Assembly (NCBI RefSeq): GCF_030852425.1
Contig: NZ_NSDM01000002.1
Location: 1-64,000 of the forward strand
DNA length: 64,000 nt
Origin: Saccharothrix longispora
GTDB lineage: Bacteria; Actinomycetota; Actinomycetes; Mycobacteriales; Pseudonocardiaceae
Reading direction: 5' to 3'
Shown here: positions 34,077-41,962 of the stretch, one piece after another
How the letters are laid out: each line of letters opens with the position of its first letter
How positions within the stretch are numbered: the stretch's first letter is position 1
Position numbers and translations under genes: made by a program
Notes under the pieces: model-generated
What the model saw: the letters and a program-made list of their open reading frames with translations, nothing else
Told to the model about the DNA's origin: nothing
Database searches by the model: none

Positions 34077-35666
34077 TCACGCCGACCGGTCGGCGGGCAC
34101 CAGCAGCCGGTGGCTGACCGCCTCGTGGACCAGGCTCTGCGCGGCCTCGCGGTCGTGGGACCCGTCGCGGACGAGTTCGTCGACCAGCTCGACGCTCGTG
34201 TGCCCGCCCCCGGCCAGGGACAGGAGCCGGTCGAGGGCCTCGGTCACCGGCAGCGTCGCCCCGGTCGGGGTCACCAGGGACCGGGCCGGCCGCAGGTGGA
34301 CGCCGTCGACGGCCAGGTCGTCGACGTAGGTCACGTCCGGCGAGGCGACGAGCGACTGGTGCGGGTCGACCCCCACGCCGGTGGACTTGCCGTCGAAGAT
34401 CTGCTCGATCGTGTCGCGCAGCTCCGCCGGCACGTCGAGCTGCCGCAGGTAGCGGCTGTACCAGGACCGGTGCTGGAAGGCGCCGGCGATCAGCGAGATG
34501 AACGCCTGCTCCGGTTCGGCGTCCGGGACGTCGAACTGGCTGCGGGCGTGCCAGAAGTAGGAGTCCTTGTCGTCGCCGTGCCCGCTGTAGAGGAAGTAGA
34601 CCTGGGCGCGCAGGCGCGCGAACTCCTTGCGGTAAGCCGACTCGTAGAAGCCCAGCACCTCTGCCCGGTCCATCTCCGGCCGGTCGAGCACGGTGTTCAC
34701 GGTGACCGCCGCGAGGAACCCGCTGAGCATGGCCAGGTGCACGCCCGTGGAGAACAGCGGGTCGATGAAGCACGCGGCGTCGCCGACGGCGATGTAGCCG
34801 TCGCCGCTGAACCGGTCGTAGGCGTACGACCAGTCCCTGGCCACGTGGATCTTGTCGGCGCGCTGCGCGCCCTCCAGCCGCTTCGCCAGTTCGGGCGTGC
34901 GGGCCAGGCACTCCGCGTAGTACGCCTCCATGCCGAGGCCGCGGTTCTCCTGCACGACCCTGCTGTCCACGACCATCCCGATGCTGGTGCGGTCGTCGCG
35001 CAGCGGGATGAACCACCACCACCCGTCGCCGAACGTCGGCAGGAAGGTGTTGCCCGCGTCCAGGCCCGGCGGGCGCTCGGCGCCGGTCCAGTACGACCAC
35101 ACGGCGAGGTTCTTGAGGTACGGGTCCCAGTTCTGCTGGTGCAGCCGCTTGGTGACCAGCCCGCCCTGGCCGGAGGAGTCGACGATCCACCGGGTGCGTA
35201 CCGCGGTGCTCACCCCTGCGGCGTCCTGGAAGGTCACCGTCGAGACGCCGTCCGCGCCGAGGGCGAAGTCGGTGACCCTGTGCTCCTCCCGCACCTCGGC
35301 GCCGTGCTCGCGGGCGTTGTCCAGCAGCAGCTTGTCGAACTCGCCCCGCTCGACCTGGTAGCCGTAGTCGTACGGCATGGCCAGGGCGTCCTTGAAGTAG
35401 ACGGTCCAGGGCTCCCGGTTCTCACCCCACACCCACTCGACCCCGTGCTTCTTGATGTAACCGTCGCCCTCGACCCGGTCGAGCACCCCGATCCGGTTCA
35501 TCAGCTCGGCCGTTCCGGACAGCAGCGACTCGCCGATGTGGTAGCGGGGGAACTTCTCCGCTTCGAGGATCAGCACGCGCTTGCCGAAATCGCTGAGCAG
35601 GGTGCCCGACATCGATCCGCCGGGCCCTCCTCCGATCACCACGACGTCGTAGAGGTCAGGTTCCAC
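34077..35666 (-). CDS. Flavin-dependent halogenase-like enzyme
   Basis: A 529-residue FAD enzyme. The dinucleotide-binding motif is GGGPGGS (12-18), followed by FPRYHIGESLL, the motif of FADH2-dependent halogenases and their relatives. GYIKKHGVEWVWGE places a Lys (72 or 73) where the catalytic Lys of carrier-protein-dependent halogenases such as PltA sits. GWWWFIPL is a WxWxIP-type halogenase signature, and YIAVGDAACFIDPLFSTGVH binds the flavin. The C-terminal extension of about 130 residues is of a type seen in halogenases that act on carrier-bound substrates. Chlorination of an acyl or aminoacyl carrier protein is the best guess; non-halogenating relatives exist. Confidence 0.82.
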   Translation of the reverse strand: MEPDLYDVVVIGGGPGGSMSGTLLSDFGKRVLILEAEKFPRYHIGESLLSGTAELMNRIGVLDRVEGDGYIKKHGVEWVWGENREPWTVYFKDALAMPYDYGYQVERGEFDKLLLDNAREHGAEVREEHRVTDFALGADGVSTVTFQDAAGVSTAVRTRWIVDSSGQGGLVTKRLHQQNWDPYLKNLAVWSYWTGAERPPGLDAGNTFLPTFGDGWWWFIPLRDDRTSIGMVVDSRVVQENRGLGMEAYYAECLARTPELAKRLEGAQRADKIHVARDWSYAYDRFSGDGYIAVGDAACFIDPLFSTGVHLAMLSGFLAAVTVNTVLDRPEMDRAEVLGFYESAYRKEFARLRAQVYFLYSGHGDDKDSYFWHARSQFDVPDAEPEQAFISLIAGAFQHRSWYSRYLRQLDVPAELRDTIEQIFDGKSTGVGVDPHQSLVASPDVTYVDDLAVDGVHLRPARSLVTPTGATLPVTEALDRLLSLAGGGHTSVELVDELVRDGSHDREAAQSLVHEAVSHRLLVPADRSA

Positions 35667-35714
35667 GGGTGCGGTTCTCCTTCACGTCCGGATCGGCCGG
35701 TGTCCGCCGGTCGA

Positions 35715-36428
35715 TCAGCTGTAGACGGCGATGTTGGTGTCGGGCTCGATCAGGTAGCGGTAGAAGGGGTTGGTGCTGCGGAACGGCCGCGAGAACAGCT
35801 CGCCGAGCTCCAGGAGCAGGGCCACGCTGCGATCCGGCTCGTCGAGCTCGCTGTCGACGAACTCGATGCCGGTCTCGGTGAAGCCCAGCGCCAGCAGCGG
35901 CGCCATGGGCGTGGTGGAGGTGTTGAGGAACAGGTCCGCGACGATGTGCGAGTACCCGTGGCGCAGGCACCAGTGCAGGCAACCCTTGACCAGGGCCGCG
36001 AACACGCCGTAGGGCATGCCCGGCGCGCGCCGGTTGCGGTACTCCCCCATGACCATGAGCCGCTGGCACTCGACCAGCCGCCGGTCGCCGACGCGCAGCG
36101 CGTCGATGCCGGTGAACTGCTCGATCGGCAGCCCTTCCGGGGTGTCCACCACGAGCCGCATCGTGCCGACCGGGTGGCCGTCCGCAGCGGCGATCAGGTA
36201 TGCGGAATTGGGGTGGTAACGGTCCTTGTGCAATGCCGGGGCATCAGCAGGAAGCCAACCGTGCTCACGACCGTATACCTCGCGCCACACCGTGTCGACA
36301 TCATCGAAATCGGATTCGATGGTGGCCAGGCGTATACCGGAACCATTGGGCACGGGCGCGCAATCCTCGACGAATCGCCACAACAAGGTGGTCTCCGAAG
36401 GTGGGAGGAGATGTGCTTTCCGAATCAT
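35715..36428 (-). CDS. FeeM/LuxI-like GNAT N-acyltransferase
   Basis: A 237-residue protein related to N-acyl amino-acid synthases and autoinducer synthases. Visible features are VWREVYGREHGWLP near the N-terminus, then DRYHPNSAYLIAAADGHPVG, TMRLVVDTPEGLPIEQF, the RLMVMGEYRN strand, and LALGFTETGIEF near the end. These proteins use an acyl-ACP (or acyl-CoA) donor and an amino-acid acceptor. It is the first gene of operon A, so it may make an N-acyl amino acid that the downstream oxidases modify. Alternatively it may produce a signal. The first 25 residues before SGIRLATIE are less typical. Confidence 0.75.
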   Translation of the reverse strand: MIRKAHLLPPSETTLLWRFVEDCAPVPNGSGIRLATIESDFDDVDTVWREVYGREHGWLPADAPALHKDRYHPNSAYLIAAADGHPVGTMRLVVDTPEGLPIEQFTGIDALRVGDRRLVECQRLMVMGEYRNRRAPGMPYGVFAALVKGCLHWCLRHGYSHIVADLFLNTSTTPMAPLLALGFTETGIEFVDSELDEPDRSVALLLELGELFSRPFRSTNPFYRYLIEPDTNIAVYS

Positions 36429-36517
36429 TTTTCGGCCGCTGCGGCCTGCTTTTCCGGAGCCTAGGTGCGGACAATTGGACGTGTCAACGAAGGGACGGTC
36501 CGACGGAAACGTCGCGG

Positions 36518-36553
36518 GACGGTCCCGGTGAGCCGCCCCTCACCGGGACCGTC
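36518..36553. terminator. Perfect 15-bp hairpin after the StrR-like regulator gene
   Basis: GACGGTCCCGGTGAG and CTCACCGGGACCGTC form a 15-bp stem with a 6-nt loop, 13 bp beyond the stop of the leftward regulator gene and before operon A. It should insulate the regulator transcript from operon A. Confidence 0.85.
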
Positions 36554-36565
36554 GGCCGGGCCGCC

Positions 36566-37495
36566 TCAGGACACCCCGGCGCTCTGCCTCGCGATCCGGT
36601 CGGCGAAGTCGAGCCACGTCCTGGCGCACTCGCCGGCCAGGTGGGCCACCGACTCCACCCGGTGCGGCGGAACGGTCTCCAGCAGCTGCTCCCACTCCCG
36701 GATGCCGACGAGGTGCAGGTGCAGCAGCCGGAGCAGGAGGCGCCCGCTCTCCGTCATCCGGAGCGAGGGGTCCTGGCACAGGAGCCGGTACGTGCGCTTG
36801 AGCTGCTCGACGTCGCGGCTGTGGCGGTCGACGTCGGTCGAGCGGGACCTCGCCTCGGGGACGAGCGCGGTGGCCGGGGCGGCCCTACCCGCGCCGTCGT
36901 CCTCGCCGGGACGCGCCTCGGGCCGCGCCCGGGGGAGCCGTGGTCCGCGCACCCTGCCGTCCCGCCCGATCCGGGCCGTCAAGTGAGGAAGTTCCTCAGA
37001 CGAGCGCCGGATCGCGCCGACCGTCTTCGGCGAGAGGCCGACCATGCCGGCGATCATGCGGTCCGACCACTGCGCGTGGAGCCGCAGGATGCGGGTCGCC
37101 GCGGCCCTGCGGTCGGCCAGCGACAGCGGCAGGCCGTGCGAGACATTCGACCGCACGGCCTCGACGAACGCCTCGTCCGCGTCGCCGCGGAAGAAGGTGA
37201 CCTCGATCGTCTTCCGACCGCGCAGCTTCGCCGCGGCCAACCGGTGCATCCCGTCGACCACCCGCATGGTGGTGTGGTGCACGACGATGGGGGGCAGTTC
37301 GACGTCCAGTCCGGCCAACAGCTTCACGTGCTCCGGGTCCTCCCCCGCGACCCTTGGCGAGTCGGCGTCCCGGATCACGGCGATCGGGAGGATGTCCACC
37401 TGCGCCCCGCGGGGCGGTCGCCCCTGACGCGGGCCGGAGGGGGGCTTGCCGTCCCCGGTGCTCCCCGGGTCGTGGTTGGCGTTGCGCACTTCCAC
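36566..37495 (-). CDS. StrR/NovG-type ParB-fold pathway-specific regulator
   Basis: A 309-residue protein. Residues about 25-120 form a ParB/Srx-like domain (VDILPIAVIRDADSPRVAGE, IVVHHTTMRVVDGMHRLAAA, EVTFFRGDADEAFVEAVRSN). The adjacent HTH is SLADRRAAATRILRLHAQWS, then IAGMVGLSPKTVGAIRR. This is the architecture of StrR, NovG, Bbr and related activators found within antibiotic clusters. The C-terminal 150 residues are more variable. The start is GTG 37495 (GTG 37489 is possible), with GAGGTG upstream. It probably activates the NRPS operon; the 13-bp direct repeats at 52.9 kb are candidate targets. Confidence 0.88.
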   Translation of the reverse strand: MEVRNANHDPGSTGDGKPPSGPRQGRPPRGAQVDILPIAVIRDADSPRVAGEDPEHVKLLAGLDVELPPIVVHHTTMRVVDGMHRLAAAKLRGRKTIEVTFFRGDADEAFVEAVRSNVSHGLPLSLADRRAAATRILRLHAQWSDRMIAGMVGLSPKTVGAIRRSSEELPHLTARIGRDGRVRGPRLPRARPEARPGEDDGAGRAAPATALVPEARSRSTDVDRHSRDVEQLKRTYRLLCQDPSLRMTESGRLLLRLLHLHLVGIREWEQLLETVPPHRVESVAHLAGECARTWLDFADRIARQSAGVS

Positions 37496-37671
37496 CTTTT
37501 CCCACCTCGAAGCTACGAGCGCCCACCGGTCCTCCGCCGCGGTCGGTTGCCGACCCGGCGCCACCGGGGGCGGTGACGGGCACTGCCGTGGTCGCGAAGT
37601 GGCCCGCCGCGCCTTCCGGCACCGCGCCCACCTCGCTCGTATCCGCGTGACGTGCTCACACGCCGCAGCGA

Positions 37672-37950
37672 TCAGCCGGCCCGCGGTCCGGCGCGGCGGT
37701 GCACGCCGACCGAGCAGGAGATGGGCGTGCCGTCGACGCGGCTCACCTCCAGCGCGGCGCCGAGGTCCCGGACGGCCTCGTCGCCCAGCACCAACTCGAT
37801 GTGGTCGCACTCCTCCGGCGGGGCGCCGGGCGGACCGAGGACCACCCGGAACGAGACGCAGTCGTCGTGGTCGCGGTACACCAGGATGAACCCGTCGACG
37901 AGCCCGGCGACGACGGACCTCGGCGCGTCCGTGTTGTTTGCCGTGTTCAT
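37672..37950 (-). CDS. Small hypothetical protein upstream of the StrR-like regulator
   Basis: A 92-residue acidic protein with a strong ribosome-binding site (GAGGGGGGAA) directly before ATG 37950. It has strands such as GLVDGFILVYRDHDDCVSFR and HIELVLGDEAVRDLGAALEV, and a C-terminus ending RRAGPRAG. No family is recognised. It precedes the regulator gene by 177 bp in the same direction, so co-transcription is likely. It could be a small regulator or partner. Confidence 0.65.
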   Translation of the reverse strand: MNTANNTDAPRSVVAGLVDGFILVYRDHDDCVSFRVVLGPPGAPPEECDHIELVLGDEAVRDLGAALEVSRVDGTPISCSVGVHRRAGPRAG

Positions 37951-39494
37951 TTCCCCCCTCGTGACCCGTGTGAGGGCGTGGCGGCACGCCTGCCTGAGAC
38001 ATCGCGAAACATTTCCGACACCGGGGTCGTAAACCTGTCGTGTCGCCGGGGGTGCCGGCTCCCGCAAGGGGGACCACGTGTTGCCCGTGGTCAGCCACGG
38101 TTGAACGATTATGTCGTACCAGAGCACGTGAGGCGACGTCATTGATGCCCGCGGACTCTTCACTCAGATGGAGGAAAGCAATGGCGACACTATTCCACCC
38201 GAAGGGGATGATGTGATCGGCGGACTTCGACCGACTTTTCACCGCTGCGGCCGAATCGACGTCGAGAAGGTGACATACGTCACGACCGAGGCGCTGCCGC
38301 GTTCTGGCGAAACCTCGTTGTTCGACGATTTCGACGAGGCGGGACGAACCTTTCGACAGCGTCCGCCGCAGGTCGGAGGGGTGCACCGCGATCGGACAGG
38401 ACACCCGATGGCGTCAAGTGGCCCTCGCCTCCGACCGAGCCGAATTCGCGGAACATGCCCGATCATCATGGCGGCGGACCGGGCATGAATAGAATTCCAC
38501 GCTTGTCCCGCCGGCAGGCGGTCGGGACGGGCCGCGCGGCACCGGTCCGTCGGGTGGCGACCGGTCGACGATCATGCGCACCCGGTCCGCTCCCCTGTCC
38601 CGGCGGACTGCGCGCTTCCCGCGACGACACGCTCCGCAATGGCGCCGGAGGTCGACCGGAGAACGCGGGCGCCCTTCTCGCGCCACACTTCCCGCAAGGG
38701 CGGGTCGTCGACACGGCGACCACCGGCCGATCCCGGACCGCACCCCCTGACCGGCGACGTGGAGTGGCCGGTCGACGACTCCGCCCCCGCTGGGCCCGTC
38801 CCCGGGGTGTGCGGTGCCGGACAAGCGGGCAGACCGGCACACGGTGCGAGGTGGATTTCGTCCCTGCTGTCCTGAGCCCTCACCGAGGCAGGGTGGTCGG
38901 CGTTCCGCCGGTCGCGCGATCGGGCTTCAGGAGCCACGGCGCGGGGCGACGGAGTTCGTCGGCACCGTCCTGACCGGGCTGCCCGTGGCCCCTCCGACGA
39001 CGACGGCATCACGTGACCCGCGCCGCGGGATCGGCGGCTCACCGACGCGAGCCCTGTCCGAGGTACCGACCGAGCAGCCATGCCCGGCACGGCAAGGCTT
39101 CACGGCTACCCGACCCCGCGGTCGGCGACTCCGGTCGAAGCCGGCACGCGGACCCGGTCGGCGTGGTGTCCCGGCCCACCACCGCCCCGGCGACGGCTCC
39201 CACCCGCCGGCGATCGGCTCCGCGGAAGTCCTACCGCATGGTCACGACCCTGACCGGTGCCCGCCGCCGCGAGGGAATCGACACCAGGACGACCGCTCCT
39301 TCTGCGCGAACATTTCCGCAATCAGGTTCCGCGACCGCGCGGAACCCATTGCGAATACTCCGATTGAAGCCGATCCGCATTTGTCGGCGACAGGCATGAC
39401 TTAATAACGCATGGACACCCCGGACGTGATTTGACGGATTCGACGGAACCCGAGAGGATCGGCCATGCTTCACTTCACTTAGCGACAGGGGGAT
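37951..39494. other. 1.5-kb intergenic region of the cluster with patchy AT-rich segments
   Basis: No gene of convincing quality is found between the small protein and the MFS exporter genes. AT-richer patches occur at about 38100-38280 and 39290-39490 and probably hold the two outward promoters. TTCGACG-type motifs recur (about 38331-38360, and ATTCGACGG at about 39440) and resemble the 13-bp repeat before the NRPS operon. Frames inside are Arg/Pro-rich and look like shadows. Confidence 0.5.
38181..38216 (+). CDS. Possible 11-codon leader peptide (weak call)
   Basis: ATG 38181 is preceded at ideal distance by GGAGGAAAGC, an unusually good ribosome-binding site, but the frame closes after MATLFHPKGMM. 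It might be a leader peptide or a relic. A second ATG at 38168 opens a 106-codon frame without a good binding site. Confidence 0.25.
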   Translation: MATLFHPKGMM

Positions 39495-40793
39495 GTGTTG
39501 ACCTCGGGATTCCTGAGCCGGTTCGTGGTGGACGTGAGCCCGCTCCGGGAGCGGCGGGACTACCGGCTCGTCTTCACCGGCTACCTGATCTCGGTCCTGG
39601 GCAGCCAGATGGCCACGGTCGCCGTCGCGTACCAGGTCTACGTGCTCACCGGGTCGTCGTGGATGGTCGGTCTGCTCAGCGTGGTGGAGCTGGCGCCGCA
39701 GGTGCTCGGCATGCTGTTGGGCGGGGTGGTGGCCGACCGGATGGACCGGCGGCGGCTGTTGCTGGTCCTCCAGTGCGTGTCGGTGTTGGTCTCCGGCGGG
39801 TTGGCGGTCGTGGCGTTGGGGGCCACCACTCCGCTGGTCGGGGTGTTCCTGTTGGTGGCCGTGCGGGCGTTGCTCGGTGGGCTGACCGCCCCGGCCTACA
39901 CGGCTCTCAGCGCGCGGGCCGTCGGGCCGAGGCTGTTGCCCTCCGCGGCGGCGCTCAACGCGATCGTCATCCAGGCCGGTGTGTTCATCGGGCCCGCGAT
40001 CGGCGGTGTGCTGATCGGCTCGGCCGGGCTGCCCTGGGTGTACCTGGCGGACATGGTGAGTTTCGCGGTGTTCGCCGTGCTGCTGGTGATGACGAAGCCC
40101 GCGCCGCCCGAGCGTTCCGACGCGCACGGCGACGTGGGGCTGCCGGGTATCGGCCGGTCCCTGGTACGTGGTCTCAGGTTCACCAAGGACCAGCCGATCC
40201 TGCGCGGGGTCATGCTGATCGACCTCAACGCCATGGTGTTCGGGATGCCCCGGGCGTTGTTCCCGGCGTTCGGCACGGCCGTGTTCGACGCCGGGCCGGA
40301 GAGCGTCGGCCTGTTGTACGCCGCACCGGCGGCCGGCGCGTTGCTGGCGGCGTTGGGCAGTGGTTGGGTCGGCCGGGTGCACCGGCTGGGGCACCTGACC
40401 CTGTACTCGGTCGCGGCCTGGGGTGCCGCCATCGCTGTTTTCGGTCTCGTCACGTCGTTCCCGATCGCGTTGGTCGCGCTCGCCGTGGCCGGGGCGGCCG
40501 ACGTCGTGTCGGAGATGTGCCGCAGCACGCTGGTGCAGCGCTCGGTCCCCGACGAGCTGCGCGGACGGGTCAGCGGGCTGTGGTTGGCCCAGACGAACGC
40601 CGCGCCGCGACTCGGTGACGCCAGGGCAGGCGCGATCGCCAGCCTGGCGTCACCGGCGTTGGCCGCGCTCTCCGGTGGGCTGCTGTGCATCGTCGGCGTC
40701 GTCGTGTGCGCCTGGCTGCTGCCCGACCTGCGCAAGGCCGTCAACACCGAGCACGACCCCGACCCCCGGCCGACCGAACCCGCGCAGGAGTGA
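39495..40793 (+). CDS. MFS exporter (EntS-like)
   Basis: A 432-residue major facilitator protein with about 12 transmembrane helices. The loop 2-3 motif is GGVVADRMDRRRLLL, and the family start YRLVFTGYLISVLGSQMATV is typical of the EntS/MFS_3 exporters that export siderophores and non-ribosomal peptides. The loop after helix 10 (VQRSVPDELRGRVSGLW) is also characteristic. GTG 39495 is preceded by AGGGGGA. It faces operon B tail to tail and very likely exports the cluster product, giving the producer resistance. Confidence 0.92.
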   Translation: MLTSGFLSRFVVDVSPLRERRDYRLVFTGYLISVLGSQMATVAVAYQVYVLTGSSWMVGLLSVVELAPQVLGMLLGGVVADRMDRRRLLLVLQCVSVLVSGGLAVVALGATTPLVGVFLLVAVRALLGGLTAPAYTALSARAVGPRLLPSAAALNAIVIQAGVFIGPAIGGVLIGSAGLPWVYLADMVSFAVFAVLLVMTKPAPPERSDAHGDVGLPGIGRSLVRGLRFTKDQPILRGVMLIDLNAMVFGMPRALFPAFGTAVFDAGPESVGLLYAAPAAGALLAALGSGWVGRVHRLGHLTLYSVAAWGAAIAVFGLVTSFPIALVALAVAGAADVVSEMCRSTLVQRSVPDELRGRVSGLWLAQTNAAPRLGDARAGAIASLASPALAALSGGLLCIVGVVVCAWLLPDLRKAVNTEHDPDPRPTEPAQE

Positions 40794-40799
40794 GCCGCA

Positions 40800-40833
40800 C
40801 GGGCCGGGCGGGTCAGCCGACCTGCCCGGCCCG
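40800..40833. terminator. Bidirectional hairpin between the MFS and aminoacyl-ligase genes
   Basis: CGGGCCGGGCGGGTC and GACCTGCCCGGCCCG form a 15-bp stem (one wobble pair) with a 4-nt loop. It lies 7 bp after the MFS stop and includes the last codons of the convergent ligase gene, so it can end both transcripts. Confidence 0.85.
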
Positions 40834-41685
40834 GTGGCGTTCCAGTTCCCGCACCGCCGACCGCACGTCCCCGGCGTGGCGGTCGGTCAACGCCGAGACC
40901 CACCGCTCCAGCCCCATCCCGAGGCACGCCGAGTACGCGAACCCGTTGTCCGGCAGGGTGATGTCGCACCTCTCGGAGAAGAAGTTGCGGTGGAAGTTGA
41001 CCGATGCGATCGCCACCCCGCGTTCGCTGACGAGTTCCTGCTTGACCGGGATCAGCCGCTGCATCTTCGCCCGCGGCCCGTCGGGGTCGAAGAAGGGATC
41101 GGTGGCGTCGCGCAGCGTCGCGTTCAGGCCGAGCGCCTTCGCGAACGCGACGAGCCGCTGCCGCGCCTGTTCCACGAACTCGCCCACGCTGTCGGCGCCG
41201 CCGATCCGGACGATCTCCCGCATCGAGAAGCTGAGCAGCCGGTCCAGGCCGACGTACTCCTTCTCCTGCCGGAAGCACCGGGCTCGGGTGGTGACCGTCG
41301 TCCGCTCGTCCACGGACGTCCCGCCCAAGGAGAAGTAGACGTTGTAACAGGCCGCCGAGGGCAGGACGTACCCGCTGTCCACCAGCATGTCGGCGCGCAC
41401 GGTGTCCCGGTCCGCGGTGTGCGCCGACATGTCCGCGAGCTGGTCGGCACGCAGCCCCGTGACCATCATCCCCAGCTGGGGGAAGTTGTCGAAGTAGTCG
41501 ATCCGCTTGAGGTCGGCGACCCGCAGCAACGGCGGGTACGACACCTCGTCGGCCCCGGATTCCCGAGCCCAGTCGAGGAAGCAGGCGTCCAGCAGCGCGA
41601 CCAGCCGCAGCATGTCCGGACCGATGGTCGCCAACCCACCGGCCGCTCCCGGCAGCGGACCCTCCCGGCGTGTCCGCACGGTCAC
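40813..41685 (-). CDS. SerRS-like amino acid:[carrier protein] ligase
   Basis: A 290-residue truncated class II aminoacyl-tRNA-synthetase homologue without a tRNA-binding arm. The zinc-site residues of this family are in place: Cys113 (PSAACYNVYF), Glu157 (SMREIVRIG) and Cys254 (SACLGMGLERW). Motif 2-like RARCFRQEKEY and motif 3-like GMGLERW complete the active site. Characterised relatives in Bradyrhizobium load glycine or alanine on the phosphopantetheine of a small carrier protein instead of tRNA. Its GTG start overlaps the stop of exactly such a carrier-protein gene. It therefore supplies an aminoacyl carrier protein, probably a substrate for the P450, halogenase or condensation enzymes. 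Confidence 0.9.
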   Translation of the reverse strand: MTVRTRREGPLPGAAGGLATIGPDMLRLVALLDACFLDWARESGADEVSYPPLLRVADLKRIDYFDNFPQLGMMVTGLRADQLADMSAHTADRDTVRADMLVDSGYVLPSAACYNVYFSLGGTSVDERTTVTTRARCFRQEKEYVGLDRLLSFSMREIVRIGGADSVGEFVEQARQRLVAFAKALGLNATLRDATDPFFDPDGPRAKMQRLIPVKQELVSERGVAIASVNFHRNFFSERCDITLPDNGFAYSACLGMGLERWVSALTDRHAGDVRSAVRELERHRAGQVG

Positions 41686-41918
41686 CGCACCAGGAAGTGG
41701 TCGTTGATCATGCGGAGGGTCCGGAAGGACTCCAGCTGCACGTCGTCGGACAGCAGCGGCTCGCCCCTCAACTCCTCCACGAACAGCAGGAGGGAGATGA
41801 ACTCCAGCGAGCTGACGATCCTGCTGTCGATGATGTCCAGGTCGATGTCGATGTCCTCCAGCTCCGGGTGCTTGTCCAGCACCCACTTGCGCAACTCGTC
41901 GAGCAGGCCGTCGTTCAT
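41682..41918 (-). CDS. Aminoacyl carrier protein
   Basis: A 78-residue acidic carrier protein. The phosphopantetheine attachment Ser37 is in DSRIVSSLEFISLLLF, the form typical of carrier proteins that partner SerRS-like ligases. A GAGGAG ribosome-binding site precedes ATG 41918. It is transcribed between the P450 and ligase genes in operon B. The load is presumably a small amino acid attached by the next gene's product. Confidence 0.9.
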   Translation of the reverse strand: MNDGLLDELRKWVLDKHPELEDIDIDLDIIDSRIVSSLEFISLLLFVEELRGEPLLSDDVQLESFRTLRMINDHFLVR

Positions 41919-41962
41919 CGTCGTCTCCTCAGCGAAGTGGTCCACCGACGGGGAGTGCCGCG

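Noticed and set aside
38455..38973. 172-codon plus-strand frame in the 1.5-kb gap
   Set aside because: It is Arg/Gly/Pro-rich without hydrophobic core or motif, overlaps equally long frames on the other strand, and lacks a good ribosome-binding site.
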